A stretch of 64,000 nt of DNA from Trebonia sp963737285 (lineage in GTDB: Bacteria > Actinomycetota > Actinomycetes > Streptosporangiales > Streptosporangiaceae), in contig CAVTRT010000003.1 in NCBI GenBank assembly GCA_963737285.1, positions 3,968,001 through 4,032,000 of the forward strand, written 5' to 3'. A model generated the notes under the pieces. It did not search any database, had not been told where the DNA came from, and saw only the letters and a list, made by a program, of their open reading frames with translations. Of this stretch, positions 1 through 8,722 are shown one piece after another. Position numbers and translations under genes: made by a program. Numbering within the stretch: the stretch's first letter is position 1; the number at the start of each line of letters is the position of its first letter.

Positions 1-44
1 TCCTCCCGCCAGGTGGCCGCCGCCTGCTCGCCCTGGACCGTCAC
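1..44 (-). CDS. Left-edge partial ORF, unknown function
   Basis: Only the first 14 codons are inside the window. The GTG start overlaps the TGA of the 18-codon ORF before it in a GTGA arrangement, which is typical of translational coupling in actinomycetes. The visible residues are VTVQGEQAAATWRE, too few to assign a family. The alternative is that this and the 18-codon ORF are one gene split by a frameshift at the overlap. Confidence 0.3.
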   Translation of the reverse strand, partial: MTVQGEQAAATWRE

Positions 45-97
45 GCCTGGTACTCCGGCGCGTTCTCCAGGTACGCCACGCGTCCGCGCTTCGCCAT
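41..97 (-). CDS. 18-aa ORF with a strong ribosome binding site, coupled to the next ORF
   Basis: The ATG is preceded by AAAGGAG at good spacing, so translation very likely starts here. The peptide, MAKRGRVAYLENAPEYQA, ends in a TGA that overlaps the GTG of the following ORF. It could be a short leader, or the true N-terminus of the gene leaving the left edge if a base has been lost at the overlap. I do not recognise the sequence. Confidence 0.35.
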   Translation of the reverse strand: MAKRGRVAYLENAPEYQA

Positions 98-414
98 CAC
101 GACTCCTTTGCCGTATCGGTCTAACATTTATACCTCTGACCATTATCTGCCGTCGAGGCCGGCCACGCATTTGAGGTGATCACCCAGGCCGGGGGGCTGG
201 GTACGCGGCCAACCGCCAGGCTGAACTCGGAGCCGGCGGCCCAGTACGTCCCCGCCGAGCCGATCGACACGGGCAACCTCGTCACGGCGATGAAGCCACG
301 CAGGACAAGGTCGTCTTCATCGATGGGAGCGGCAGCGGGTGGCCCGCTCGTGACCACCGGCGTCTGCCCTCACCGATACAGTGATTCCGATCATGCTGAG
401 GGAGGACGAGCCCC
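98..414. other. Intergenic stretch without a supported gene
   Basis: Divergent region between the leftward ORF at the edge and the rightward ATPase gene. Short open frames exist on both strands but none has a ribosome binding site or a recognisable domain. The only functional signal I can support is AGGGAGG at 399-405, the Shine-Dalgarno of the ATPase gene. Confidence 0.5.
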
Positions 415-1731
415 GTGCTGACTGGGATGCGGCTCACGAACTTCAAGAGCTGGGATGACACTAGACTTGTGCGTCTGGCTCCCCTTACCGTGTTCTTCGG
501 CCGCAACAGCTCCGGCAAGTCCAGCCTTCTGCAGGCGCCCCTGCTGATGAAGCAGACCGCCGAGCCACTCGATCCCAGGCAAGTCCTGGACCTTGGCAGG
601 CACGATGCCTATGCCGACCTCGGCACCTATCGAGACCTGATCCGCGATCACGACACCGAGCTTCTGCTGGAGATGGCCTTCAGTTGGCGGCTCCCGGAGC
701 AGATATCCCTGCCTGACGAGGCCGAGGGGATCAGAATCGATCGGCTCAGCTTCACGACCACGGTCGGTCGCGAGCACCCGAATCGCCAGCTCAGCGAAAT
801 GGTGGTCCATCACCTGAGCTACGAACTCGACGACGAGCACCTAGTCGGCATACGTCGCCGCATGGGAGACGACGGTGGGTATGAACTCGATGCACGCGGT
901 TTCGATCCGTGGCTCCGTAGAGACGCCGCCTACAGCCGACCAGAACCCTTCAAGTGCTACAGACTTCCAGATCTGACAGGCCTTGGCTTCCTTGGCCATT
1001 ACACTCTCGCCGAGTTCTCGCACCAGTTCGAGGAGCTTATGGCGAGGATCTCCTACGTCGGCCCGTTGCGCTCTCGTCCACGACGGTCATACCAGTGGCC
1101 AGGAAGCAGCCCGGACTCGGTCGGCCGGGACGGTGAGAACACGGTGGCTGCCCTGCTTGCGCGCAGCGATGGTGACTTCCACTCGAGGATTGGGTACTGG
1201 CTCCAGTACATGGGCGTCGTCGATGGCTTCGCGATTGAGGCGGTCGCCGCCGACAGGGACCTCTACGAGCTTAGGGTCACCGCGCCGGGCGGCACGACCC
1301 CTGTGTCCCTGATCGATGTCGGCTTCGGCGTCTCCCAGGTACTACCGGTCCTCGTCCAGGTCTTCTACGCGGCAGCGGATTCGTCCGTCATCTTGGAGCA
1401 GCCGGAGATGCACCTGCACCCGGCCGCCCAGTCTGCCCTGGGAGACGTTCTCCTAGCCGCCGTCCAGCAGAACAACGTGCAGTTCCTCGTCGAGACCCAC
1501 AGCGAGCACCTGCTGCATCGCATCCAGCGCAGGATCGCCGAAGAGAGACTGTCTCATGAGGATGTGGCGCTCTACTTCGTAGAGACCACCGACAACAGAT
1601 CACAGCTCCACGAACTCACCGTGGACACTTACGGCAACATCACCAACTGGCCGCAAGACTTCTTCGGCGACGAGATGGGCGACCTCGCCGAGATGACGAG
1701 AGCCGCCGCAAGGCGTCGCCAACGCTCATGA
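415..1731 (+). CDS. AAA family ATPase, DUF3696/OLD-like
   Basis: A 438-aa ABC/OLD-type ATPase. Walker A GRNSSGKSS is at residues 29-37, right after an N-terminal strand with the usual LTNFKSW sequence. A signature-like GFGVSQVLPVL lies near 303, Walker B ILEQPEMHLHP near 325, and the switch histidine in ETHSEHLL near 356. SYVGPLRSRP in the middle is typical of the DUF3696 subgroup. The GTG start has AGGGAGG nine bases upstream. Such ATPases are usually encoded with a small partner and many are anti-phage or toxin-like modules. Here the next gene overlaps by ATGA but is broken, so the system may be inactive. The substrate is unknown; the protein is cytoplasmic. Confidence 0.85.
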   Translation: MLTGMRLTNFKSWDDTRLVRLAPLTVFFGRNSSGKSSLLQAPLLMKQTAEPLDPRQVLDLGRHDAYADLGTYRDLIRDHDTELLLEMAFSWRLPEQISLPDEAEGIRIDRLSFTTTVGREHPNRQLSEMVVHHLSYELDDEHLVGIRRRMGDDGGYELDARGFDPWLRRDAAYSRPEPFKCYRLPDLTGLGFLGHYTLAEFSHQFEELMARISYVGPLRSRPRRSYQWPGSSPDSVGRDGENTVAALLARSDGDFHSRIGYWLQYMGVVDGFAIEAVAADRDLYELRVTAPGGTTPVSLIDVGFGVSQVLPVLVQVFYAAADSSVILEQPEMHLHPAAQSALGDVLLAAVQQNNVQFLVETHSEHLLHRIQRRIAEERLSHEDVALYFVETTDNRSQLHELTVDTYGNITNWPQDFFGDEMGDLAEMTRAAARRRQRS

Positions 1732-1915
1732 GTGATCCTTCCGCAACGACGAGAAGTTCTTCCGCACCGCGCTCGGCTGCCCTGGCTCCACGATCGCGCA
1801 GGGAGTCGACAGCCAGTGGTGGCACCGCCGCCCCGACTTCGAAGCCGCAGGCATCAGGATCCGCTTCCTCTGTCCCGAAGAGAACAACGCTAGACGTGAC
1901 CGCCATGGCAACTGA
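1728..1915 (+). pseudogene. C-terminal remnant of the ATPase partner gene
   Basis: An ATG overlaps the ATPase stop (ATGA), but the frame it opens is low-complexity. From about 1739 a different frame reads as ordinary protein: NDEKFFRTALGCPGSTIAQG, then QWWHRRPDFEAAGIRIRFLC, ending at a TGA at 1913-1915. The good frame has a stop immediately upstream and no start of its own. The simplest reading is a partner gene that lost its N-terminal part, or that carries an indel between 1731 and 1745. From memory, the retained part resembles the C-terminal half of the protein usually paired with DUF3696 ATPases. Confidence 0.5.
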
Positions 1916-1920
1916 GGTGC

Positions 1921-2013
1921 TTACTCGTCCCAGCACAGGGACTTGAACATCCTGTCAACCTCGCTCAAGAGCAGATGGGCGAGGTTCTCGAACTGCAGCC
2001 GGTCGCCGCTCAT
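1921..2013 (-). CDS. 30-aa ORF, unknown function
   Basis: Starts with ATG and overlaps the stop of the preceding 60-aa ORF as ATGA. The peptide begins MSGDRLQFENLAHLLLSEVD and ends in a Trp-Asp-Glu tail; it looks amphipathic-helical. Coupling and GC-rich third positions favour a real gene. No family is recognised. It could also be the end of one protein continuous with the 60-aa ORF if a frameshift joins them. Confidence 0.4.
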   Translation of the reverse strand: MSGDRLQFENLAHLLLSEVDRMFKSLCWDE

Positions 2014-2192
2014 TGTCGCACCCCAAGGCGATCGAGTTCATCCAGTGCAAGGCCGGCGCGGAGGCCGAGGGTCCCGCTGGGGATGGTGACCGGGCCGGGG
2101 TCGTGGCTGGTGCCGGGCAGGATCATGGTGATGCCCGCGTCGGGCGTGATGTCGGTGAGGTAGTGGGCGGCCTTGATCGAGGGATTAGACAC
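2010..2192 (-). CDS. 60-aa ORF, unknown function
   Basis: A GTG start lies inside the last codons of the preceding choice-of-anchor gene (8-base overlap), and the TGA overlaps the ATG of the 30-aa ORF. All three are thus translationally linked. It starts with SNPSIKAAHYLTDITPDAG and has a Gly/Pro-rich middle, no membrane segment and no cysteine. I do not recognise a domain. A 3'-terminal cistron following a secreted-protein gene could belong to that protein's function, but this is inference. Confidence 0.4.
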   Translation of the reverse strand: MSNPSIKAAHYLTDITPDAGITMILPGTSHDPGPVTIPSGTLGLRAGLALDELDRLGVRQ

Positions 2193-3748
2193 CCTTACCG
2201 CTCACTCGCAGGGCCAGCCTCACCACCTTGCCGTTCCCGTACGTGGCGGCGATCTGGCACGCCCCGCTGAAGGCACCCCTGGCCTGCGGGGTCAACTCGA
2301 CCGGCAGCGTGACGATGTCGTCGGGCGAGATCGCCAGGCCCTTGGCCAGCGGCACCGGGGTGCTGAACGGCCTTCCGGGGGCGAGGAACACGCTGACGGT
2401 AACCGGGAGGTTCCCGGTGTTGATGATGCGGACGATGTCGGTGACTGACGTGCCGACGGGCACTGCGCCGAACTGAACCTGTGACTGGGACGAGACGAGG
2501 ACCCCGTTGCCGGGCACGCTGATGCCCGTCAGTGACACCATCACCGTGTGCCCGGCGGAGTCGCCGATAGCGTATGAGCCACGATCCGAACTGGTGGCCC
2601 TGGTAGGCGTGTAGGTCACCGCGACGACGACGGCCTCGCCTGCCTGCAGTACCGTGCCCGTCTTCAGGCCGGACATGCTGAACGGGGCGGCGGGTGGCCT
2701 GATCGTGGTAATCGTCTCCGGCGTGGTGCCGGTGTTGGTGATGTTGACCTCAAAGGTCTGGGTTCCGCCGGTCGGGACCGGCCCGTTGAACTCTGAATCG
2801 GGGATGTTGACCGTCGTCCCGAAGGGCAGGGACGTCGGGTAGGCCGCGAGGCCGGCCTTGGTCCCGGTGCCCGCCAGCGGGATGCTTACCGTCGAGTAGC
2901 CCGGGACGTTCGTGTTGATGTCGAGCGATCCGCCGACGCGTTCGCGTTGCCGTCCGAGGTGACGACCGGCGAGCCGGAGGTGAAGCCGAACTTGCCGGGC
3001 GAGTTCGCGACGTCCTGGAGCTCGGGGCGCTGGGTGGTGTGCCCGTTGAAATGCAGGACGCGCAGGTAGTCGCTCGACCCTTCACCGTTTCCCGAGTAGT
3101 ACACGTAGTCCTGGCCGCCGGCCCCGGCGTAGGCGGCCGGGTGGCCCCACTGGCCGCCATAGGGGCCGCCGGTGAACACCGGGTTGTCCGAGCCACCCGG
3201 CCCGGTCTCGCGCCCGCCGAGCAGGCCGGCAAGGACAACCGGGTCTTCCTGCTCAGCCGCGACAGCGTAGCGGGGTCATAGACCGGGGTACTCGTGATTC
3301 CGATGTCCGGCATGAGGTCCGTGCAGTGGGCCACTGTGTACGACCAAGGGGTGCCCAGGTGGCTGGACCAGATCACCTTGCCGGTCGTCCCGTCAATGCT
3401 GTAGACCGTGTTGTTCTCGGTGGCCACGATCACCGAGGTGCCCGGCGCGGTCGTCGCCGTCCTCGGATTATCCACGGCGAGTGGCTGCGCGTAGACCTGC
3501 CCGTCGACGTGGGCGGCGAAGAGCCGCCCGAAGTGGCCACCCCGCAGGGCGGCCGGGGACAAACCCGGCTCACTCGGATCCCAGTCGTCGCGAAGCAGGT
3601 TCTGGGAGGCAGTGTCCTCGCCTGCAGGCTGCGCCCGCCGTGGCTGCTGCTTCAGCTGCAATTCGTGTTGTTGCGATGCGACCGCAACAACAGCGGTCGC
3701 GGAACTGAGCGCGAGCGTCAACGCGGCAATGCAAGCAGCCAGGCGCAT
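2185..3748 (-). pseudogene. Secreted beta-propeller (PQQ/BamB-like) plus choice-of-anchor (ASH) protein, decayed
   Basis: The gene starts with a clear signal peptide (MRLAACIAALTLALSSATAV). It then reads as a PQQ-like propeller with VIVATENNTVYSIDGTTGK and GPYGGQWGHPAA. Two frame changes (about 3260 and 2935) split it. The second also removes most of the propeller, jumping to two choice-of-anchor/ASH domains (for example VQFGAVPVGTSVTDIVRIIN) that run to the TAA. An intact homologue would be several hundred residues longer. The original protein would have been exported. Part of the damage near 3230-3275 looks like a small inversion (see findings). Confidence 0.75.
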
Positions 3749-3810
3749 ACGGCGGCCCCTATGAAGAACTCACGAGATTCCTCATAGGCTGCCACACCAA
3801 GGGGCATAAG

Positions 3811-3836
3811 TGAATGACATTCATGAAATGAATTCA
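3811..3836. promoter_or_regulatory. AT-rich inverted repeats upstream of the propeller gene
   Basis: TGAATGACATTCA at 3811-3823 is a perfect 6+6 palindrome around one base, followed by TGAATTCA at 3829-3836. Both lie about 65-90 bases upstream of the propeller start in otherwise GC-rich DNA. This is the geometry of an operator or regulator site, but no regulator is known. The rest of the region between the two genes shows no supported gene. Confidence 0.35.
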
Positions 3837-3980
3837 ACGGCTTACTCGGGCTTGACTAGTGGCCGGATCGGGCACCGCGCCGGGCCGGCTGCGGCGTTCA
3901 ACGTCGGCACAGTCATCGGGTGTCTTCGCTCAATCCGGGCTTGTCACACAGGTGCCGGTGACCGTACCGACCCGGGCTGG

Positions 3981-4532
3981 TTACAGCGGCCCGGTAAAGG
4001 TGAGGCTGGTGGTCCCGGTGGCCTGGGCCAGGCCGGTGGTCAGGCAGGCGGCCAGCGCGAGGGGGTCGCGCAGGTTGGCGATGGTGACAGTATCGCCGGT
4101 GAAGCGCCCGGTGGTGATGGTGGCGGACAGTCCGGCGGCGCCGCCGAGGCTACCGAGGTTGATCAGGAGGCTGGTGACGGTGGCGTGGCTGTGGCTCGCG
4201 CCGGCCCAGTCGATGTCCAGGGTGCCGGTGACGTTCTGCGACGAGGTGCAGGTCAGGTTGCCTTGGAGCTGGTAGGTGAAGGTGCCGGTGGTGGCACCGC
4301 CGTCGGTGACCACGCAGGTGGCGATGGTGCCGGTGCCGGTGGAGGTGGAATGCGGTCCGGGGCTGGGCGGCAGCGGTTCGGTGGCGGGCGGGTCGAAGTT
4401 GATGGTGACGCTGGCGACACAGGTGCCGTCTACGACGGCGGCGTGCGCGGTCGCGGCACCGTCGACCGGCAGGGCGATGAGCATCAGCAGTGCGGCCAGG
4501 CCGGCGCGGGCTGGGGTGCGCGGATAGCGCAT
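3981..4532 (-). CDS. Small secreted protein, unknown function
   Basis: The start is placed at MRYPRTPARAG because GAAGGAG lies six bases upstream; a longer frame exists but has no such site. A signal peptide of about 31 residues ends at an AHA site. The mature part (about 150 residues) is rich in Thr/Ser/Gly with a few cysteines and is predicted mostly beta. It resembles the secreted protein at 56048-56578 in layout (GT.TC..., FTGD/ATTRT-like strands, a closing SGTATF-like strand), a common uncharacterised actinobacterial exported family. It lies 78 bases after the DUF11 gene in the same direction, so they may be cotranscribed. Confidence 0.7.
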   Translation of the reverse strand: MRYPRTPARAGLAALLMLIALPVDGAATAHAAVVDGTCVASVTINFDPPATEPLPPSPGPHSTSTGTGTIATCVVTDGGATTGTFTYQLQGNLTCTSSQNVTGTLDIDWAGASHSHATVTSLLINLGSLGGAAGLSATITTGRFTGDTVTIANLRDPLALAACLTTGLAQATGTTSLTFTGPL

Positions 4533-4610
4533 TTGATCTCCTTCAGGCGCGGTGGCGACTCCGCCCAGGGGCATTGGCGGGCCGGGCGGAGCAAGGGTCC
4601 TGGCGGGGAG

Positions 4611-5466
4611 TCACTGACAGCTGATGATGAGCGAGGTGAGGATGGTGCAGGTACGCGTCGCGCTGTCGTTGGCGGGGTTAGGGTCGGCCGGAGCGCTGGC
4701 GGTGCGGGTGGCTGTGACGGTGTAGGCGTGGTTGAGGGTGAGCAGGCCGACCGGGACGGTGAACCGGTCGGTGACACTCGCCCCCGGCGCCAGGGCCCCC
4801 AACGTGCACGTGACGACATTGCCGCTGCTGGTAGCGCAGTCGCTGCTGGTGGCGGTCATCGGGGTAGGCAGCGGCGCGGTGATCGTCGCGGAGGCCAGGG
4901 CAGCCGGGCCGAGGTTGGTGACGGTCACGGCGTAGGTGATGTGGCCGCCCAGCAGCCCAGGGTCGCCGTCGGCGGCCAGTGCGACGGACAGGTCCGCGGC
5001 CGGCGGCGGGATGATCGTGGTGGTGACGCTGTCACTGCCGTTGCCGCTGCCACTGCTCACCGACACGCTGGCGGTCACGGTACCGGCCGCGGTCGGCAGG
5101 ACCGTCAAGCTGATCGTGCCGTTGCCCCCCGGGCCGGACTGGCAGGAGGCCTGCTCACCGGACAGCGTGCAGACTTCGGCCCCTGTGCTGGAATAGCCGG
5201 TGAAGGTCGCCGGCGCGCCCGACAGGGACACCGTGGCGGTGTAGAAGTCCGCGAAGACGGCGCCGAGGGTGGTGACGTTGTAGGTGTAGGGAGTGTTGAC
5301 GGTGACCGGGCTGGCCGGCCCGGTGATCTGGACGCTGGCGTCGGCGTGGGCCGGGGCAGCGGCCGGCCAGCGCGCCGGCCACGGCCAGCGCTGCGGCCAG
5401 GGCCAGCGCAACGAGTCGTCGGCGCAGCCTGCGGTGCAGGCGGCGAAGGTGATTGGCCGAGGACAT
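4611..5466 (-). CDS. Secreted DUF11-type adhesin-like protein, one frameshift in the signal peptide
   Basis: ATG at 5464-5466 is preceded by AGAGGGGG and opens MSSANHLRRLHRRLRRRLVA with a hydrophobic core. At about 5359-5370 the frame breaks. Removing one base in GGCCGGCCG joins it to AAPAHADASVQITGPASPV, giving a textbook signal peptide ending AHA. The mature protein (about 250 aa) holds an Ig-like strand set and one DUF11 domain (ADLSVALAADGDPGLLGGHI), with paired cysteines. DUF11 proteins sit on the cell surface. As written, translation would stop early or need the internal start. Confidence 0.65.
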
Positions 5467-5685
5467 CAAGGTCCCCCTCTCAGTCGGCTCCGCCGCAGCT
5501 GGACCCGGCGGGTCCCGCTGTCCGCGACGACGTGGCAGTACCGGACGCCCGGGCACCTCAGCGAGCAGATCGCCCCAGTGGCTTCCGCCGCCGGACCTCG
5601 GCCACTCGGCGAGATCATCGCAATACCCTAGGTTGTCATGACTCAGCATCGCCCTTTTCCGGTAGCGCCGCAAGATGCCGGGCTC

Positions 5686-6060
5686 TACGCGGTGGGCTCG
5701 ATGTTCCATTGGCCGGCGGGCGACGGCGTTATTCCAGGCCAGTGCCTGAGGCCTGTCCCCACCCGGGCAGCGCGCCACGGGGGCTTCAGGTGGTTGAGGG
5801 CTGCGGGCAGGCGCTTGACCCCATGGACGGTTAGCGGGATGAGGCCGGGGTCGGCGGGCGGGACCTGGCCCGGTGTGGCCGGAGGCGGGCCTGGGTGTCC
5901 GTGCGGTCCCTGAGCTGGGCGGCAATGACGCCGCAGATCGCGAGGGCGGCCATGACTAGGACGATGTGGCGGAGGATCGCGGTGCAGAGGCGTTCCTGGC
6001 ACTGGTCCAGGCCGAGGTAGTCCTTTCCGAGCTCGAAGCCTTCTCCAGAACAGGGGTTCC
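5686..6060 (-). mobile_element. IS701-like transposase C-terminal remnant
   Basis: One frame reads GFELGKDYLGLDQCQERL followed by AILRHIVLVMAALAICGVIA, the usual C-terminal end of IS701-type DDE transposases. After a frame change, ADPGLIPLTVHGVKRLPAAL follows and the tail ends at TGA near 5686. The catalytic N-terminal two thirds are absent and I see no terminal inverted repeats. It sits directly downstream of the McrBC operon and may mark an island boundary event. Confidence 0.65.
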
Positions 6061-6090
6061 ACGCTCCACGCCAGGGTCTAAGTGGCGCGG

Positions 6091-7352
6091 TTACAGATCG
6101 TGATGCTGGTCCCCAGTCGCGCTAGGACTGCGGGCGCCACATTGGCGCAGCAACCTTAGACGGCTGTCGCCGTAAATCTGTCTGGCCACGTCGCGCACGG
6201 AGGCCAGCAGCTCCTGCGGCAGCTGGTCGAGGTCTAGAGCGTGGCCGATGATCTCAACGTCGGCTCCGCGCACGACGTGACGTACCGCTTCCTCGTTGCC
6301 CTTCGCGTAGATCAGGTGGCCGACCTTCAGGCCTAGCACGGTGCAGTAGGCCAGGAGCTGGTACAGGTCGGCGTTCGGGTAGCCGGAGGGTTTTTCGGCC
6401 TTGTACTTGGCGTCGGCTACCGCCACCGCGGAGCCGCCGACCTGCCAGATGATGTCCGGCTTCAGCACGACGCGGCCAGCCACGTCCAGGTAGCCACGTG
6501 ACTGCGCCACCACCCGCCCGCCGTAGGAGCCCTCCAAAGCATCGCGGAGCGCCACGGTCACGAAGTCCTCGAACAGTCTCGGCATGTCCAGCAGGAAGCC
6601 GTTCATCGCCACCGACCCAGCGGAGTGCTCGACGGACGTCGCGCGCAGCACCATTTCGGCCAGCCGCAGCGCCACGTGGTACCGCGCGTTAAGCCGGGTC
6701 GGCTGCCACGACGGAACCGGGTCGCCGCGCCGGATCGTGGCCACGTCGCCGAACTCCCGCAGCAGCCGCCGCAACCGAACCTGCGTCTCAACCGCCACGC
6801 GCGGCACGAGCAGCATCCGCTCGCAGGCCGTCCGCAGGATCTGGTTCTCGGCGATGTCCACCGTGAACTCGTCGTGCTGGATCTCCAGCGGCAGGGGCAG
6901 GCCGTGGTGGCGGGCCAGCTGGGCTGACTCCAGCAGCCGCCCGCGCAGCACCAAAGAGCTCTCCTCCACCGAAACGTAGCCCGGCAGCAGCCCCTGCCCG
7001 ATCGCGTGCGACACCTGCCGCCACAACGCCTCCGCGATCGCGGGCACCAGGTCAGCGGACTCGTCCAGCGGCACGGCCGACGCCTGCCACGCGGCGCCGT
7101 GCACCGAGTACCCGAGCAGGAACAGCAGCCGGGCGATCGGGACCTTCGGCCGGACCCGGACCACCACGTCCCCGATGCGCGCCGCGCCCACGCGACCGTT
7201 CGGCCCGACGGTCCACCAGCCCGGCCGGTACACGACGGCGCCGCAGTGACCACCCCAGACAAGGCCAGCATGCGGCCCTGGTCGATCGTCAGCGAGACCT
7301 CGGCCGGCTGCCCCAGCTCGGTCAGCTCAAGCTCAAGCGAAACGCTGGTCAC
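6091..7352 (-). CDS. mcrC: McrC-like type IV restriction subunit, frameshifted near the N-terminus
   Basis: The natural start is a GTG at 7350-7352 overlapping the McrB stop (GTGA). The first 35 residues (SLELELTELGQPAEVSLTID and on) run in one frame. One base is missing at about 7234, after which the intact 380-aa frame continues YRPGWWTVGPNGRVGAARIG. The C-terminal nuclease core is present: LKPDIIWQV, then AVADAKYKAEKP (the D...DxK pattern of PD-(D/E)XK enzymes). McrC partners the McrB GTPase and cuts modified DNA. If the missing base is real, a GTG-started short form is the only product. Confidence 0.8.
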
Positions 7353-8359
7353 GGCTGCGGGAAAACTGGTGGCAGCGCGGCGCGCAGGGCGTCCAGGCCG
7401 TACCGCGCGGCCAGGTCCGGCTGCCCGTAGAGCAGGTCCGCGAGCAGCGGCATGATCTCGTACTCCCACACCCGTTCCAGCCCGGCGGGACGCGTGTACA
7501 CCGATTCCCTCATGAGGTAGGAGGGGCCAATGGCGGCCTCGGCGTCGGCGAGACGAGTATTCAGTGCGTCCAGCAGCAGCGCTGACTCGTTCGGCAACTC
7601 GCGAGCGGCAAGCCACCGGCCCAGCAGCCCCAGCACCGGCGGCTTGCGCGGGTCCAGCTCGACGAACGCGAACCGCCGCCGCATCGCGGTGTCGATCCGG
7701 GCGATGGACCGGTCGGCGGTGTTCATGGTCCCGATGACGAACAGGTTCTCCGGGAGCGTGAACTCCTCCTTCGGCGAGTACTGCAGGCTGATCGCCTCAT
7801 CCCGGTACTCCAGCAGGAAGTACAGCTCGCCGAAGACCTTGGCCAGGTTCGCCCGGTTGATCTCATCGATGATCAGGATGTACGGCGTCGTCGGGTTGTC
7901 CTTGGCCGCCTCAGCGAACAACCGGAACGGCCCGGGCGTCAGCTCAAAGGACAACTGGCCCCCGTCGAAGCCATGCGGCCGGAACCCCTCGAAGAAGTCC
8001 TCGTAGGTGTAGGACGGGTGGAACTGCACGAGCTTCACGGCCCCGTCCTCGGTCAGGTGCCGCGCGAGCGCCTTGGCCAGGTACGTCTTCCCGGTCCCCG
8101 GCGGCCCGTAGAAAATGAGCTGCCTCCGGTCCCACAGCAGGTCAGCGACCTTCTGCAGCTCGCCCGCATCCATGAGCAGGCCCGTAGCCGCCTCCGCCGT
8201 CACAGCCCTGAATGCCAGCGTCCGCTGCGCCTTTTCCTCATTCAGAACGGGCCGTCCCTGATCCTGCACCCTCCCTTGCACAAGCGACGCGAGCTGATCG
8301 TAGGCCTCGGTCAGGTCGACCACATGAGCCTGGCTCTGCAGAAGGGCGGGAACAGGCAC
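7349..8359 (-). CDS. mcrB: McrB-like AAA+ motor, N-terminally truncated
   Basis: The 336-aa AAA+ core is intact: Walker A YGPPGTGKTYLAKA near residue 85, the McrB-type YEDFFEGFRPHG, Walker B ILIIDEINRANLAK, sensor FVIGTMNTADRS (MNTADRS is diagnostic for McrB) and the arginine stretch AMRRRFAF. The upstream part, which would recognise modified DNA, is only a fragmented remnant. It overlaps mcrC by GTGA, so the two form an operon. The known role is NTP-driven translocation coupled to McrC. With the recognition region damaged, activity on modified DNA is doubtful. Confidence 0.82.
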   Translation of the reverse strand: MPVPALLQSQAHVVDLTEAYDQLASLVQGRVQDQGRPVLNEEKAQRTLAFRAVTAEAATGLLMDAGELQKVADLLWDRRQLIFYGPPGTGKTYLAKALARHLTEDGAVKLVQFHPSYTYEDFFEGFRPHGFDGGQLSFELTPGPFRLFAEAAKDNPTTPYILIIDEINRANLAKVFGELYFLLEYRDEAISLQYSPKEEFTLPENLFVIGTMNTADRSIARIDTAMRRRFAFVELDPRKPPVLGLLGRWLAARELPNESALLLDALNTRLADAEAAIGPSYLMRESVYTRPAGLERVWEYEIMPLLADLLYGQPDLAARYGLDALRAALPPVFPQP

Positions 8360-8648
8360 GGGCAGCCTGTCGGCATCAACCGGCGCCTCCGCGTTGAGCC
8401 AGCGGACACCGCGACGCTGATGCTGGCGTCCGGGTCAACGGCTCCGAGTTGCGACGCACTCAGCGAGACGTCCCCTTCCGCCAGCCAGTCCGGCACGAGG
8501 TTGAACCCGTCAACGCTGGTCCCGCGTACCATCCACGCCCGCCGCACAGGTGCGGTTATCTCGGCTTCGGACTCGCGGCGCTCATCCAGCCGGCGGTCAC
8601 CGCGTCCCCCGACTTGAAGTGCAGCACTGCCTGCCAGCGATCGAGCGT
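8360..8648 (-). pseudogene. Remnant of the McrB N-terminal region
   Basis: Three frames in succession read as one protein. DRWQAVLHFKSGDAVTAGWM is followed, after a one-base shift near 8575, by AWMVRGTSVDGFNLVPDWLA. A second break near 8408 then leads to WLNAEAPVDADRLP, which joins the AAA+ core. Compared with full-length relatives, roughly 90 residues are missing at the second break. No start codon remains: an in-frame TAG is directly followed by ACG. Confidence 0.65.
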
Positions 8649-8722
8649 CTAGGGCCACAGGGTGCGCAAGTACCGATGCGTAGCGCTCGCGGCATCCGAA
8701 GGTAGTGCTGGATGATGAGTTG

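Noticed and set aside
3810..5834. 674-aa rightward open frame
   Set aside because: Gly/Ala/Arg-rich shadow of the two leftward secreted-protein genes; no domain, no ribosome site.
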